Shown piece by piece: positions 1 through 6,359 of a stretch of DNA of 12,207 bases; position 1 is the stretch's first letter, and each line of letters begins with the position of its first letter. The notes under the pieces were generated by a model. That model was not told the DNA's origin, made no database searches, and was given only the letters and a program-made list of their open reading frames with translations. The position numbers and the translations under genes are program-made. Source of the DNA: Erythrobacter sp. (lineage in GTDB: Bacteria; Pseudomonadota; Alphaproteobacteria; Sphingomonadales; Sphingomonadaceae); the NCBI GenBank assembly GCA_003483125.1, contig DMWU01000283.1, positions 1 through 12,207 of the forward strand, in the 5' to 3' direction.

Positions 1-1
1 G

Positions 2-103
2 CTTCTGGCTCTTGGCGGGTGGGCTGCGCCAGTCTGGTTCTACGCCGGCTACTCCTTGCTCAATGCTCTGGCAGCTTGGTTGATCCTGACGGGCAAGGTC
101 TAA
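2..103 (+). CDS. C-terminal end of an unrecognised membrane protein (5' truncated by window edge)
   Basis: An open frame enters the window at base 2 and stops at TAA 101-103, giving 33 residues. The peptide is almost wholly hydrophobic and aromatic (it contains WAAPVWFYAGY and LNALAAWLIL) and ends in the polar tail TGKV. This looks like one or two final membrane helices with a short cytoplasmic tail. The family cannot be recognised from so short a piece. It runs in the same direction as the phosphoesterase gene, 53 bases upstream of it, so the two may be co-transcribed. The call rests on the open frame and composition only. Confidence 0.55.
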   Translation, partial: LLALGGWAAPVWFYAGYSLLNALAAWLILTGKV

Positions 104-156
104 CTGCTGCATCCAAGGCGCTTCCTTCATCCCGCGAATCTGCTAGGCGCTAGTCT

Positions 157-918
157 ATGGCAAACGACGCATCGGTCTTGTTCCATGTCAGCGACACCCA
201 TTTCGGGGTAGAAGATCCTGCGGCAATCAATTGGTTTGCTGTGGCGGTGCATGAAGAAGAGCCAGATGCGGTTATCTGCACGGGCGATCTTACCCAACGC
301 GCTACTCACAAACAGTATGGAAAAGCGGCTGAATGGTTCGCCAGTCTGAAAGTGCCGGTAATGCTGCAGCCCGGCAATCACGACATGCCCTACTATAATC
401 TTTGGGAGCGCTTTCGCAGGCCCTATGCACGATTTGGCACATTGGAGCGGGCAGTCGGCGAGCTCATCAAGCTCGACCACGCGCTGATCGTGCCGTTCGA
501 TACCAATGTGCCGGCACAATTGCGCTGGCCATGGTCGGATGGCGTGGTGACGCGGCCCAAACTCGACGCGGCACTGGCGCAGCTAGAGGCATTGCGCGAT
601 GATCCGCGCCCCAAGCTGGTCGCCTGCCATCATCCGCTCTTGCCAGAAGATGACATGCGCAAGAATCCCACCATCAGGGGCGATATGGCCTTTGAAGAGT
701 TGGCTGCTGCCGGCACAAGCGCGGTTTTGACCGGCCATGTCCACTTCCCCTTCGACCAGGTTCGCTCGCGTGGAAACCAGGCGATGCGAATGATCGGTGC
801 CGGCACTCTTTCAACCAGAATACGACGGGCTGCGCCCCCATCCTACAATGTGGTGCGTATAAATCCTGCGGGCGCCATCGAAGTAGAGCAACGCAATTTC
901 CCCGATTTTGGAAGGTAG
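157..918 (+). CDS. Calcineurin-like metallophosphoesterase
   Basis: The 253-residue protein carries the full set of metal-binding blocks of the calcineurin-like phosphoesterase fold, in order: D13-x-H15 (SDTHFG), G43-D44 (CTGDLT), G73-N74-H75-D76, H158-H159-P160 and G193-H194-V195-H196. These residues hold a two-metal centre that hydrolyses phosphomono- or diesters. The layout and length resemble the CpdA/Icc-like branch (cyclic-nucleotide or other phosphodiesterases), but the substrate cannot be read from sequence. There is no signal peptide or membrane segment, so it is probably cytosolic. The ATG at 157 places the first motif at residue 13, as usual in the family. The Shine-Dalgarno is weak (AGGCG a few bases upstream, inside a small CTAG-GCG-CTAG repeat). 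It converges with rpsI. Family assignment is firm; physiological role is open. Confidence 0.9.
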   Translation: MANDASVLFHVSDTHFGVEDPAAINWFAVAVHEEEPDAVICTGDLTQRATHKQYGKAAEWFASLKVPVMLQPGNHDMPYYNLWERFRRPYARFGTLERAVGELIKLDHALIVPFDTNVPAQLRWPWSDGVVTRPKLDAALAQLEALRDDPRPKLVACHHPLLPEDDMRKNPTIRGDMAFEELAAAGTSAVLTGHVHFPFDQVRSRGNQAMRMIGAGTLSTRIRRAAPPSYNVVRINPAGAIEVEQRNFPDFGR

Positions 919-933
919 GGCCGGACAAACAAA

Positions 934-958
934 AAGGGCGACCCAAAGGGCCGCCCTT
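934..958 (-). terminator. Rho-independent terminator of the rplM-rpsI operon
   Basis: A 7-bp outer stem (934-940 with 952-958) encloses an inner 3-bp stem (942-944 with 948-950) and an AAA loop. Read on the minus strand, the hairpin is followed by TTTTTGTTTG, a proper U-tract, and it begins 24 bases after the rpsI stop. On the plus strand the hairpin is followed by CTGAAAAT, so it should mainly end leftward transcription from the ribosomal operon. Confidence 0.85.
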
Positions 959-981
959 CTGAAAATAGATTTGATCGCGGA

Positions 982-1506
982 TCAGCGCTTCGAGAACTGG
1001 AAGCTACGACGTGCTTTCGCGCGGCCATACTTCTTGCGTTCGACGACACGGCTGTCGCGAGTGAGGAAGCCGGCTGCCTTCACGGTTGCGCGAAGGGCGG
1101 GCTCATACTTGGTGAGGGCCTGCGAAATGCCATGCTTGACCGCACCGGCCTGGCCCGAAAGGCCGCCGCCGCGAACGGTTGCGACGATATCATACTGCCC
1201 CTCACGTTCTGTGATCGCGAATGGCTGGTTGATGATAAGGCGCAAAGTCGGGCGGGCGAAATAGACTTCCTGGTCCCGGCCATTGACAGTGACCTTGCCC
1301 TTGCCGGGCTTGAGCCAGACGCGCGCAACCGCATCCTTGCGGCGTCCGGTGGCATAGGCGCGGCCATGCTCGTCCAGCTCCTGCTCGCGCAGGGGAACTT
1401 CCGCAGTTGCAGCGATATCGGCAGCATCGCCCACATGCGCATCAGCTGCGATGTCCTTCAGATCAGCGAGATCCGAAACTATTTCTTTGTTCTGTTCGTC
1501 AGCCAT
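982..1506 (-). CDS. rpsI: 30S ribosomal protein S9 (uS9)
   Basis: S9 is a small-subunit protein whose basic C-terminal tail reaches the decoding centre and contacts P-site tRNA. The 174-residue product has the S9 core from about residue 50 onward: [17 protein letters not shown], then [20 protein letters not shown], then the conserved basic end [17 protein letters not shown]. The first ~45 residues form an acidic, alanine-rich extension ([20 protein letters not shown]) absent from the ~130-residue E. coli protein; such extensions are usual in alphaproteobacteria. Its ATG (1504-1506) shares one base with the rplM stop (TAATG), which points to translational coupling. Identification is secure. 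Confidence 0.98.
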   Translation of the reverse strand: MADEQNKEIVSDLADLKDIAADAHVGDAADIAATAEVPLREQELDEHGRAYATGRRKDAVARVWLKPGKGKVTVNGRDQEVYFARPTLRLIINQPFAITEREGQYDIVATVRGGGLSGQAGAVKHGISQALTKYEPALRATVKAAGFLTRDSRVVERKKYGRAKARRSFQFSKR

Positions 1507-1985
1507 TATACGGTGACCTTGTTCTTGCGATTCATGGAAGCAACATCGATCACTTCGGGGTTCTGCCCGTCATGTGGATGTTCGGTGCCGTTATAAAGGT
1601 GTAGGGCGCGCATTTGCTGGCGACCCAATGGACCGCGCGGAATCATGCGTTCAACAGCCTTTTCAAGCACACGCTCGGGGAAACGACCTTCAAGTACCTT
1701 TTCAGGCGTGGTTTCCTTGATGCCACCGGGATAGCCGGTGTGCTTGTAATAAACCTTATCAGCCATCTTCTTGCCGGTGAATTTCACCTTGTCGGCATTG
1801 ATGATGATCACGTGATCGCCGCAATCGACATGCGGCGTATAGCTCGGCTTGTGCTTGCCGCGCAGGATATTGGCAACGATCGTAGCGAGCCGGCCTACAA
1901 CCAGGCCATCTGCATCGATCAGGTGCCATTTCTTTTCGACCTCGGCCGGTTTGATTGACCGGGTCTGCTTTGAGAGCGCCTTCAT
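1506..1985 (-). CDS. rplM: 50S ribosomal protein L13 (uL13)
   Basis: L13 is an early-assembling large-subunit protein that binds 23S rRNA. The 159-residue product shows the family blocks: [18 protein letters not shown] near the N-terminus, [19 protein letters not shown], the [11 protein letters not shown] segment, and [20 protein letters not shown] near the C-terminus. It is slightly longer than E. coli L13 (142 residues) because of a C-terminal tail. The ATG at 1985 has an AGGA Shine-Dalgarno (1996-1999 on the minus strand) with a 10-base spacer. It is the first gene of the two-gene rplM-rpsI operon, an arrangement conserved across bacteria. Confidence 0.98.
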   Translation of the reverse strand: MKALSKQTRSIKPAEVEKKWHLIDADGLVVGRLATIVANILRGKHKPSYTPHVDCGDHVIIINADKVKFTGKKMADKVYYKHTGYPGGIKETTPEKVLEGRFPERVLEKAVERMIPRGPLGRQQMRALHLYNGTEHPHDGQNPEVIDVASMNRKNKVTV

Positions 1986-2075
1986 GGGTCCAAGTTCCTA
2001 ATCAAAACGCCGCTACACATGCCGCGGCATCGAATCATGCTTTCCGGCGAACCAGAGAAGCAACAAATCGCGCGC

Positions 2076-2104
2076 CATTTGTCGCCTGAGGGGGCGCAAG
2101 TCAA
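2076..2104 (-). promoter_or_regulatory. Candidate sigma-70-type promoter for rplM-rpsI
   Basis: On the minus strand the gap upstream of rplM contains CTTGACT, with the -35 hexamer TTGACT at 2104-2099. A 17-base spacer then leads to CAAATG (2081-2076) as a possible -10. The -35 is a strong match and the -10 is poor, which is common in alphaproteobacterial promoters. It would give a leader of about 80 bases. This is inference from motif position only. Confidence 0.4.
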
Positions 2105-2154
2105 GCAAAACCGCGGGTTTCGGGAGAGGTAAAATAATACCGTTACGAAGTCGG

Positions 2155-2874
2155 CTATGGTTTTTGCATTGTCCAGACTTCCCGGGAGCGCTGGGAATCT
2201 TGCCCGATACGGGTCAAAACTTCACGCTCTGCGCGCTCAAGCCGGGGGTCGTCCGTCGACCGATTGGCGCTGTAAATCACTTTGAACTCGCCAAAGGATC
2301 CATCCGGCAGCGGCATTTGCCTACTGTCTTCAAACCGAGTGTTGTTAGGGAAGAACAGCTCAGGAGGCATTACCTCGATAATGCTGTTGCTTGCAGCACT
2401 AAGTCTGGCGACCGCCTGGCGCATATCTGCTTTTTCATCTTCGTCGTGGGGCAGGCTGGCGATTACCTCCTCTGCCTCGCGCACGGCGGCCTGCATCGAA
2501 TCAGGATCTTCTACCTCCCCGATTCGGCTGATCAGGCCGGAGGGCGACAGCGCAATGGGAAACATGCCATCAGTTGGCCGCCGCTCCTCTATCAAGACAA
2601 GCTCGCGCAATTTCTCTGGCGCGCGAACCCGGGCTGAAACCTGACTGCCGCTGACTTCGATCCCATTGGCCAACCTCCAAAACTCGACACTCCATTTGCG
2701 GTCCACGACAATCTTGGCGCCGCCCGGCAGGTCACGCTCGAGCTTTCTGCCAAGCATCATTGACCCCGACGGGATATCGAGCGGAGCAGCCGCGATCGCA
2801 GGAAATACCAAAGTAGAAGGGGCTGCGACAAGCGAACCCATCAGGAACTCACGACGCGAGTTGCGAAAGTGCAT
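2155..2874 (-). CDS. Exported protein of unknown function with Tat-type signal peptide
   Basis: I do not recognise this 239-residue protein. The N-terminus reads SRREFLMGSL followed by a hydrophobic stretch ending in AIAAAP. This fits a twin-arginine signal peptide (S-R-R-x-F-L) with cleavage near residues 29-30, so the mature part should be periplasmic and may fold before export. The mature region is charged and has no visible membrane segments; it has a segment AAVREAEEVIASLPHDEDEKADMR that should be helical, and a C-terminal part with FGEFKVIYSANRSTDD. No cysteines are apparent in the mature region and no cofactor motif was found. The ATG directly follows the cutA stop (TAAATG, no gap), so it is almost certainly the last gene of the ctaA-cutA operon. 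A role linked to metals or respiration is suggested only by this context. Confidence 0.75.
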   Translation of the reverse strand: MHFRNSRREFLMGSLVAAPSTLVFPAIAAAPLDIPSGSMMLGRKLERDLPGGAKIVVDRKWSVEFWRLANGIEVSGSQVSARVRAPEKLRELVLIEERRPTDGMFPIALSPSGLISRIGEVEDPDSMQAAVREAEEVIASLPHDEDEKADMRQAVARLSAASNSIIEVMPPELFFPNNTRFEDSRQMPLPDGSFGEFKVIYSANRSTDDPRLERAEREVLTRIGQDSQRSREVWTMQKP

Positions 2875-3192
2875 TTAGCTTTTCGTCTTGATTGAATCCA
2901 ACCATGCGGCCGTTGCGGGATGCGCAGCATCGCAGCGCCAGCCGATTATGGCAGGTGTATGATAGGGATGTAGTTCACCCAACTTTTTGATTGCTTGTGA
3001 TAAAAGCCCAACATCGGTCTTGAAGAGAACACCGATCTCTTCTGCGCTTTGGACCTTTCCTTCCCAAATAAACTGAGACTCTATCGGGCCCATCAGGTTG
3101 CTACAGGCAATTAGCTTTTCGCCAAGCAGCGCGGCTGACGCTTCGCGTGCAGTCTGCCGATCAGGGAAGGTGCAATAGATCAGCGCGCTCAT
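2875..3192 (-). CDS. cutA: CutA1 family protein (divalent cation tolerance)
   Basis: CutA proteins are small trimers of ferredoxin-like fold, named from copper/divalent-cation sensitivity of E. coli mutants; their molecular role is still debated. The 105-residue product matches the family length and landmarks: a first strand ALIYCTFPD, the LIACSNLMGPIESQFIWEGKV block (the usual version is ACVN...S.Y.WEGKI), the EIGVLFKT strand, and HPYHTPAIIGW, which corresponds to the family signature HPYExPEI with His-Thr and Ala in place of the more usual Glu and Glu. It has no signal peptide. Its ATG (3192) overlaps the ctaA stop by four bases (ATGA), so it is translationally coupled to heme A synthase, and it is followed without a gap by the Tat-signal gene. 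Confidence 0.93.
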   Translation of the reverse strand: MSALIYCTFPDRQTAREASAALLGEKLIACSNLMGPIESQFIWEGKVQSAEEIGVLFKTDVGLLSQAIKKLGELHPYHTPAIIGWRCDAAHPATAAWLDSIKTKS

Positions 3193-4247
3193 AATTCACG
3201 CTTTGCCTGGCGGCCATTAACATGCAGCCCCCAAGCAGTGGCCGCTACCAACAGCGCCCCCATCAGCTGATGCGCGACCGCTATCCACAAGGATACGCCG
3301 CTCAATACTGTTGCAATGCCCAGGATGATTTGTGTTCCAAACGTGCTGTGAATCGCAATTGAGGCTGTACGCGAATCTGTCCTTACCCTTCGTGCCAGCC
3401 AGATCAGGACGATCACAGCGATCCATGCCCACCAGCGGTGCAGGAAGTGCAATAGGTAGGGGTCGTGGGTCAGCGCCCAGAGCCAGCCCCTTGCCGTATC
3501 GAACTCCGGAACGAAGCGCCCCTGCATCAGCGGCCAATCATAAGATGCGTGGCCTGCATTAAGGCCGGCAACCCACGCGCCGAGCAAGAGCTGGAGGAAC
3601 AGTATCGCCGAAACCAGTAGCGCGAAAACTCCAAAACGAGATGGCCGCGCGCCCGGTTCTCGCGCCAGCGCCCTCAGGTCGAGTGCCGTCCAGACCAGAA
3701 GGGCCAATGTAACCAGCGCAGTGAGAAGGTGGATGGAAAGCCAGAAATGACTCACGTCGGTCATCTGCCCGCCGAGGCCCGAACGCACCATTAGCCAACC
3801 GAACAATCCCTGCAGTGCGCCCAGGCCAAGCAGGACCAGCAGCCGTAACTTGTATCCTGCAGGGATAAACCCCTTAGCCCAGTACCAAATCAGCGGCAGA
3901 GCGAACACCAGCCCAATCAACCTCGCTATCAGCCGATGGAACCATTCCCAAAAATAGATGAACTTGAAATCTGCCAGGGTCATCCCGGCGGAGCCTGCCT
4001 CGTAAATGAACTCAGGCGTCTCGCGATACTCGGCAAACTCTGCTTGCCATGCCGCCTCTGATAGTGGCGGCAGGATTCCGGTAATGGGCTGCCATTGCGT
4101 GATGGAAAGCCCGCTCTCGGTAAGTCTTGTAATGCCGCCAACCGCCACGATCGTCACAACCATGCCGGCGACCAGCAATAACCAATTGACGAGCAAGCTC
4201 GGGCGCGCAGTCGGTGCTGCGGCACTTGCGTTAGTGGCTTGAACCAT
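3189..4247 (-). CDS. ctaA: Heme A synthase, COX15/CtaA family
   Basis: CtaA is an inner-membrane enzyme that oxidises the C8 methyl of heme O to a formyl group, giving heme A for aa3-type cytochrome oxidase. The 352-residue product has the alphaproteobacterial/mitochondrial layout of about eight membrane helices. Diagnostic segments are GGITRLTESGLSI (37-49), WQPITG (52-57), the EYRETPEF loop and FYFWEWFHRL-type motif around 73-106, and GLNAGHASYDWPLMQGRFVP (228-247). The four expected heme-ligand histidines are visible: H104 in EWFHR, H173 in SIHLLTA, H270 in FLHRWWAW and H326 in AHQLMG. The cysteine pairs of the Bacillus-type enzyme are absent. Its presence implies an aa3-type oxidase encoded elsewhere. 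It is the first gene of a tight operon with cutA and the Tat-signal gene and is divergent from the MerC-domain gene. Confidence 0.95.
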   Translation of the reverse strand: MVQATNASAAAPTARPSLLVNWLLLVAGMVVTIVAVGGITRLTESGLSITQWQPITGILPPLSEAAWQAEFAEYRETPEFIYEAGSAGMTLADFKFIYFWEWFHRLIARLIGLVFALPLIWYWAKGFIPAGYKLRLLVLLGLGALQGLFGWLMVRSGLGGQMTDVSHFWLSIHLLTALVTLALLVWTALDLRALAREPGARPSRFGVFALLVSAILFLQLLLGAWVAGLNAGHASYDWPLMQGRFVPEFDTARGWLWALTHDPYLLHFLHRWWAWIAVIVLIWLARRVRTDSRTASIAIHSTFGTQIILGIATVLSGVSLWIAVAHQLMGALLVAATAWGLHVNGRQAKREL

Positions 4248-4319
4248 AGCGCAGCCTAACTGCGTATCCGCGCGGCAAAGTTCAAGAAAAATTCACCCGT
4301 TAAACTTCGAACCACTTGA

Positions 4320-4342
4320 TAAATGATACACTATAACATAAA
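4320..4342. promoter_or_regulatory. Zur-box-like inverted repeat in the ctaA / merC-like divergent gap
   Basis: Around a central C at 4331 the two half-sites read TAAATGATACA (4320-4330) and TATAACATAAA (4332-4342). The inner eight bases of the right arm are TATAACAT, and the left arm ATGATACA matches their reverse complement at 6 of 8 positions. This resembles the proteobacterial Zur operator (core ATGTTATA-n-TATAACAT), and the right half matches it exactly. The site ends 12 bases before the merC-like ATG, so bound repressor would cover its promoter. The region is AT-rich against a GC-rich background. The Zur assignment is inference; Fur-family relatives with similar boxes are possible. Confidence 0.5.
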
Positions 4343-4354
4343 AAGCGCGCTCCA

Positions 4355-4726
4355 ATGAGTGAGCAACCAATCTCGATTCGCCGATATCTGGATCGCACGG
4401 GCATTATTATTTCGGGCCTTTGCGTCATCCATTGCTTGACAACGATACTGATCGTTTCGGCTTTGGGGCTGGGCGGTCAATTACTGCTCTCGCCCGACAT
4501 CCATAGATATGGCCTGGTGATTGCATTGATCATTGCAGCAGTCGCGATCGGCTGGGGCGCACTAAGACATCGTCGCGCTGCACCCTTCGTCACTGCCATG
4601 ACTGGGCTCAGCTTCATGGGTGGCGCATTGGCGGTACCGCATGGCTTACAAGAGGCGGTTCTGACCATAATCGGTGTCGCTCTGGTATCGTTAGGGCACA
4701 TACTCAACTTGCGTAACGCGCATTGA
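4355..4726 (+). CDS. Small MerC-domain membrane protein
   Basis: The 123-residue protein looks like the MerC-domain family, small inner-membrane proteins first known from mercury-resistance operons and also present in sphingomonads outside such operons. It has about four hydrophobic segments (roughly 16-38, 51-69, 78-95, 101-117). The first holds C23-x2-H26-C27 (GLCVIHCL), a plausible metal-binding site, and further histidines sit at 50, 72, 96, 115 and 123. No merA, merT, merP or merR is nearby, so mercury transport is unlikely to be its job here. The Zur-like site upstream makes a role in zinc handling a reasonable guess. There is no Shine-Dalgarno before the ATG, and if the promoter overlaps the operator the transcript would have almost no leader. 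It lies 18 bases before thiSG and may share its transcript. Confidence 0.72.
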   Translation: MSEQPISIRRYLDRTGIIISGLCVIHCLTTILIVSALGLGGQLLLSPDIHRYGLVIALIIAAVAIGWGALRHRRAAPFVTAMTGLSFMGGALAVPHGLQEAVLTIIGVALVSLGHILNLRNAH

Positions 4727-4741
4727 GGGTTATGTGCCCTC
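4693..4741 (+). promoter_or_regulatory. Alternating stem-loops overlapping the merC-like 3' end and the thiSG start region
   Basis: AGGGCACATA (4693-4702) and TATGTGCCCT (4731-4740) are perfect 10-base reverse complements. Inside them CTCAA (4703-4707) can also pair with TTGAG (4723-4727). A second, exclusive hairpin pairs GAGGG (4725-4729) with CCCTC (4737-4741), so the CCCT strand has two possible partners. The structure ends 3-4 bases before the thiSG ATG and includes the only Shine-Dalgarno-like run (GAGGG). There is no U-tract after it, so a translational switch or mRNA-stability element fits better than a terminator. The pairing is seen directly; the function is inference. Confidence 0.45.
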
Positions 4742-4744
4742 TAT

Positions 4745-5725
4745 ATGACCGCGCAAAAGCACATCACAGTTAACGGCGAATCTCGCCAGACTTCCGCAGC
4801 CACCATTGCCAACCTGGTGGCTGAACTTTCGCTTGACCCTGCAAAGGTAGCGGTAGAGCGGAACCGCGAAATCGTGCCGCGCTCTACCTTGGGCGAGGCG
4901 AAGCTGGGCGATGGCGATGAGCTGGAGATTGTCCACTTTGTTGGCGGCGGCTCGGGCGATGATAGCTGGAAAGTCGCTGGTAGGACGTTCAAGTCTCGCC
5001 TGATCGTTGGCACGGGAAAGTATAAGAGCTTTGAAGAAAATGCCGCTGCGCTCGAGGCATCAGGCGCAGAAATAGTTACTGTCGCGGTGCGCCGGGTGAA
5101 TGTGAGCGACCCCAACGCGCCGATGCTGACCGACTATATCGATCCAAAGAAGGTCACCTATCTTCCGAACACTGCGGGATGCTTCAATGCGGATGAAGCA
5201 ATCCGGACATTGCGTCTTGCTCGAGAGGCGGGTGGCTGGGATCTCGTAAAGCTCGAAGTTTTGGGCGAGGCACGAACGCTTTATCCCAACATGCGCGAGA
5301 CGCTTGAGGCCACAGAAGTTTTGGCCAAGGAAGGCTTCCTTCCCATGGTTTATTGCGTCGATGATCCGATTGCCGCGAAGCAGTTAGAGGATGCGGGCGC
5401 CGTGGCAGTGATGCCTCTGGGAGCCCCTATCGGATCGGGCCTGGGTATTCAGAACCGCGTGACCATCCGCTTGATCGTGGAAGGTGCGAGCGTACCGGTC
5501 CTGGTTGATGCGGGGGTCGGAACGGCAAGCGATTCGGCTGTGGCCATGGAGCTGGGTTGCGATGGAGTACTAATGAACACGGCCATTGCCGAAGCGAAGG
5601 ACCCCATCCGCATGGCACGCGCCATGAGGCTGAGCGTTGAGGCAGGACGAGAGGCCTATCTCGCGGGGCGAATGGGCAGGCGGATGTATGCCGATCCCTC
5701 TAGCCCGCTTGCTGGCTTGATTTAG
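4745..5725 (+). CDS. thiSG: ThiS-ThiG fusion: sulfur carrier and thiazole synthase
   Basis: This 326-residue protein joins two thiamin-biosynthesis steps in one chain. Residues 1-69 are a ThiS domain (HITVNGESR start, beta-grasp pattern, [16 protein letters not shown] end), the carrier of the thiocarboxylate sulfur. Residues ~74-326 are ThiG, which condenses DXP, dehydroglycine and sulfur to the thiazole phosphate. ThiG landmarks are GTGKY (89-93), LPNTAGC (140-146), the LVKLEVLG block with K169 as the likely DXP imine lysine, GAPIGSG (226-232), [10 protein letters not shown] (254-263) and LMNTAIA (276-282). In free ThiS the Gly-Gly must be the C-terminus to be activated by ThiF; here G67-G69 is followed directly by Ser-Gly-Asp and ThiG. 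Such fusions occur in sphingomonads. The ATG puts the ThiS strand at residue 6, as expected. No TPP riboswitch is visible upstream. Confidence 0.93.
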   Translation: MTAQKHITVNGESRQTSAATIANLVAELSLDPAKVAVERNREIVPRSTLGEAKLGDGDELEIVHFVGGGSGDDSWKVAGRTFKSRLIVGTGKYKSFEENAAALEASGAEIVTVAVRRVNVSDPNAPMLTDYIDPKKVTYLPNTAGCFNADEAIRTLRLAREAGGWDLVKLEVLGEARTLYPNMRETLEATEVLAKEGFLPMVYCVDDPIAAKQLEDAGAVAVMPLGAPIGSGLGIQNRVTIRLIVEGASVPVLVDAGVGTASDSAVAMELGCDGVLMNTAIAEAKDPIRMARAMRLSVEAGREAYLAGRMGRRMYADPSSPLAGLI

Positions 5726-5802
5726 CTACAGCCGACATGATCGAGATTTAGTGCGGTCAACTTCGGTTTGGTTACCGGATATTAACCACAATGCGCGAAG
5801 CT

Positions 5803-5823
5803 TCTCCTCAGCAATAGGGGAGG
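5803..5823 (+). promoter_or_regulatory. Hairpin that can mask the Shine-Dalgarno of the following gene
   Basis: GGGGAGG at 5817-5823 is a strong ribosome binding site 5 bases before the ATG at 5829. TCTCCTC at 5803-5809 can pair with all seven of its bases (five Watson-Crick, two G-U) across the loop AGCAATA. A second small hairpin, GGTTA 5770-5774 with TAACC 5783-5787, lies just upstream. The pairing could lower translation until opened. Purine-rich ribosome sites often find chance partners, so the regulatory reading is weak. Confidence 0.3.
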
Positions 5824-5828
5824 CCCCA

Positions 5829-6359
5829 ATGGCCATCGCAGGCAGTGCATCAATGACGATCAATGAAATGCGCGAATTCGCGAGCTTCTCGGCTGCGGAA
5901 CAACGCTATATAAAGCGAAGCCTCGACATTGGCCTTGGCCGCCGGGACGCCTTCAAACTTTGGGCGCGCAATGAGGGCGAGAATGCCGCTATCCGCCGCC
6001 AATATGTCGCTTATCAAGAGCTCAAGACGCTGCGCGAAACCGTTCCCAACGATACTGGCTTCAACCAGATCGAAGGCTTTATCGGCAAAATGGCCCGCGT
6101 CGCAGCGTTTGATCTGGCACAAGAGCGGATCGAGAGCTTCTCGGCGTTCCGCTTCCTTTATGAGCGCTTGCTCGGCGCAGAGGTACGCCCATGGCTGCCC
6201 AGCGCATTTTGCGCCGCTGCCGCATTGCCGCAGATCAGGCCTGAATTGCGCAAGGTTCTACTCCAATCGCTAAGCGAGGCTGCTGCCACAGCACCCGGCT
6301 GGTCTGATCGTGAGCCGAGCTTTTATCCCGAATATGTCGAGCAATCGGAAGCAGCCTAG
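5829..6359 (+). CDS. Unrecognised helical cytosolic protein
   Basis: I chose the ATG at 5829 over an upstream in-frame GTG at 5751 because GGGGAGG lies 5 bases before it and the upstream codons give an unconvincing peptide. The product is 176 residues. It starts MAIAGSASMTINEMREF, and a third possible start is the inner ATG at 5853. Predicted content is mostly amphipathic helix: a charged N-terminal half (AAEQRYIKRSLDIGLGRRDAFKLW onward) and a C-terminal part with WLPSAFCAAAALPQIRPELR. There is no signal peptide, membrane segment or cofactor motif, and I do not recognise the family. It follows thiSG by about 100 bases and its last four bases overlap the convergent aquaporin gene, so the two 3' ends are antisense. 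Confidence 0.7.
   Translation: MAIAGSASMTINEMREFASFSAAEQRYIKRSLDIGLGRRDAFKLWARNEGENAAIRRQYVAYQELKTLRETVPNDTGFNQIEGFIGKMARVAAFDLAQERIESFSAFRFLYERLLGAEVRPWLPSAFCAAAALPQIRPELRKVLLQSLSEAAATAPGWSDREPSFYPEYVEQSEAA

Noticed and set aside
674..1442. Several long reading frames opposite or out of frame with the phosphoesterase, rpsI and rplM genes
   Set aside because: They lie inside well-identified genes and have the Arg/Ser/Pro-rich make-up of shadow frames in GC-rich DNA.
2108..2140. Terminator for the ctaA-cutA operon
   Set aside because: AAACC-GCG-GGTTT (2108-2120) and GGTA-AAATAA-TACC (2129-2141) are short stems; the first is followed by only a few T on the minus strand. They are too weak to call, and read-through into rplM-rpsI remains possible.
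4355..4726. Mercury-resistance operon
   Set aside because: Only a MerC-like protein is present, with no merR, merT, merP or merA nearby, and the upstream site resembles a Zur box rather than a MerR operator.
4600..4744. TPP riboswitch upstream of thiSG
   Set aside because: The region is mostly coding for the merC-like protein and none of the conserved THI-box segments (CTGAGA, ACCTGAT, the GCGTAGGGA end) is present.
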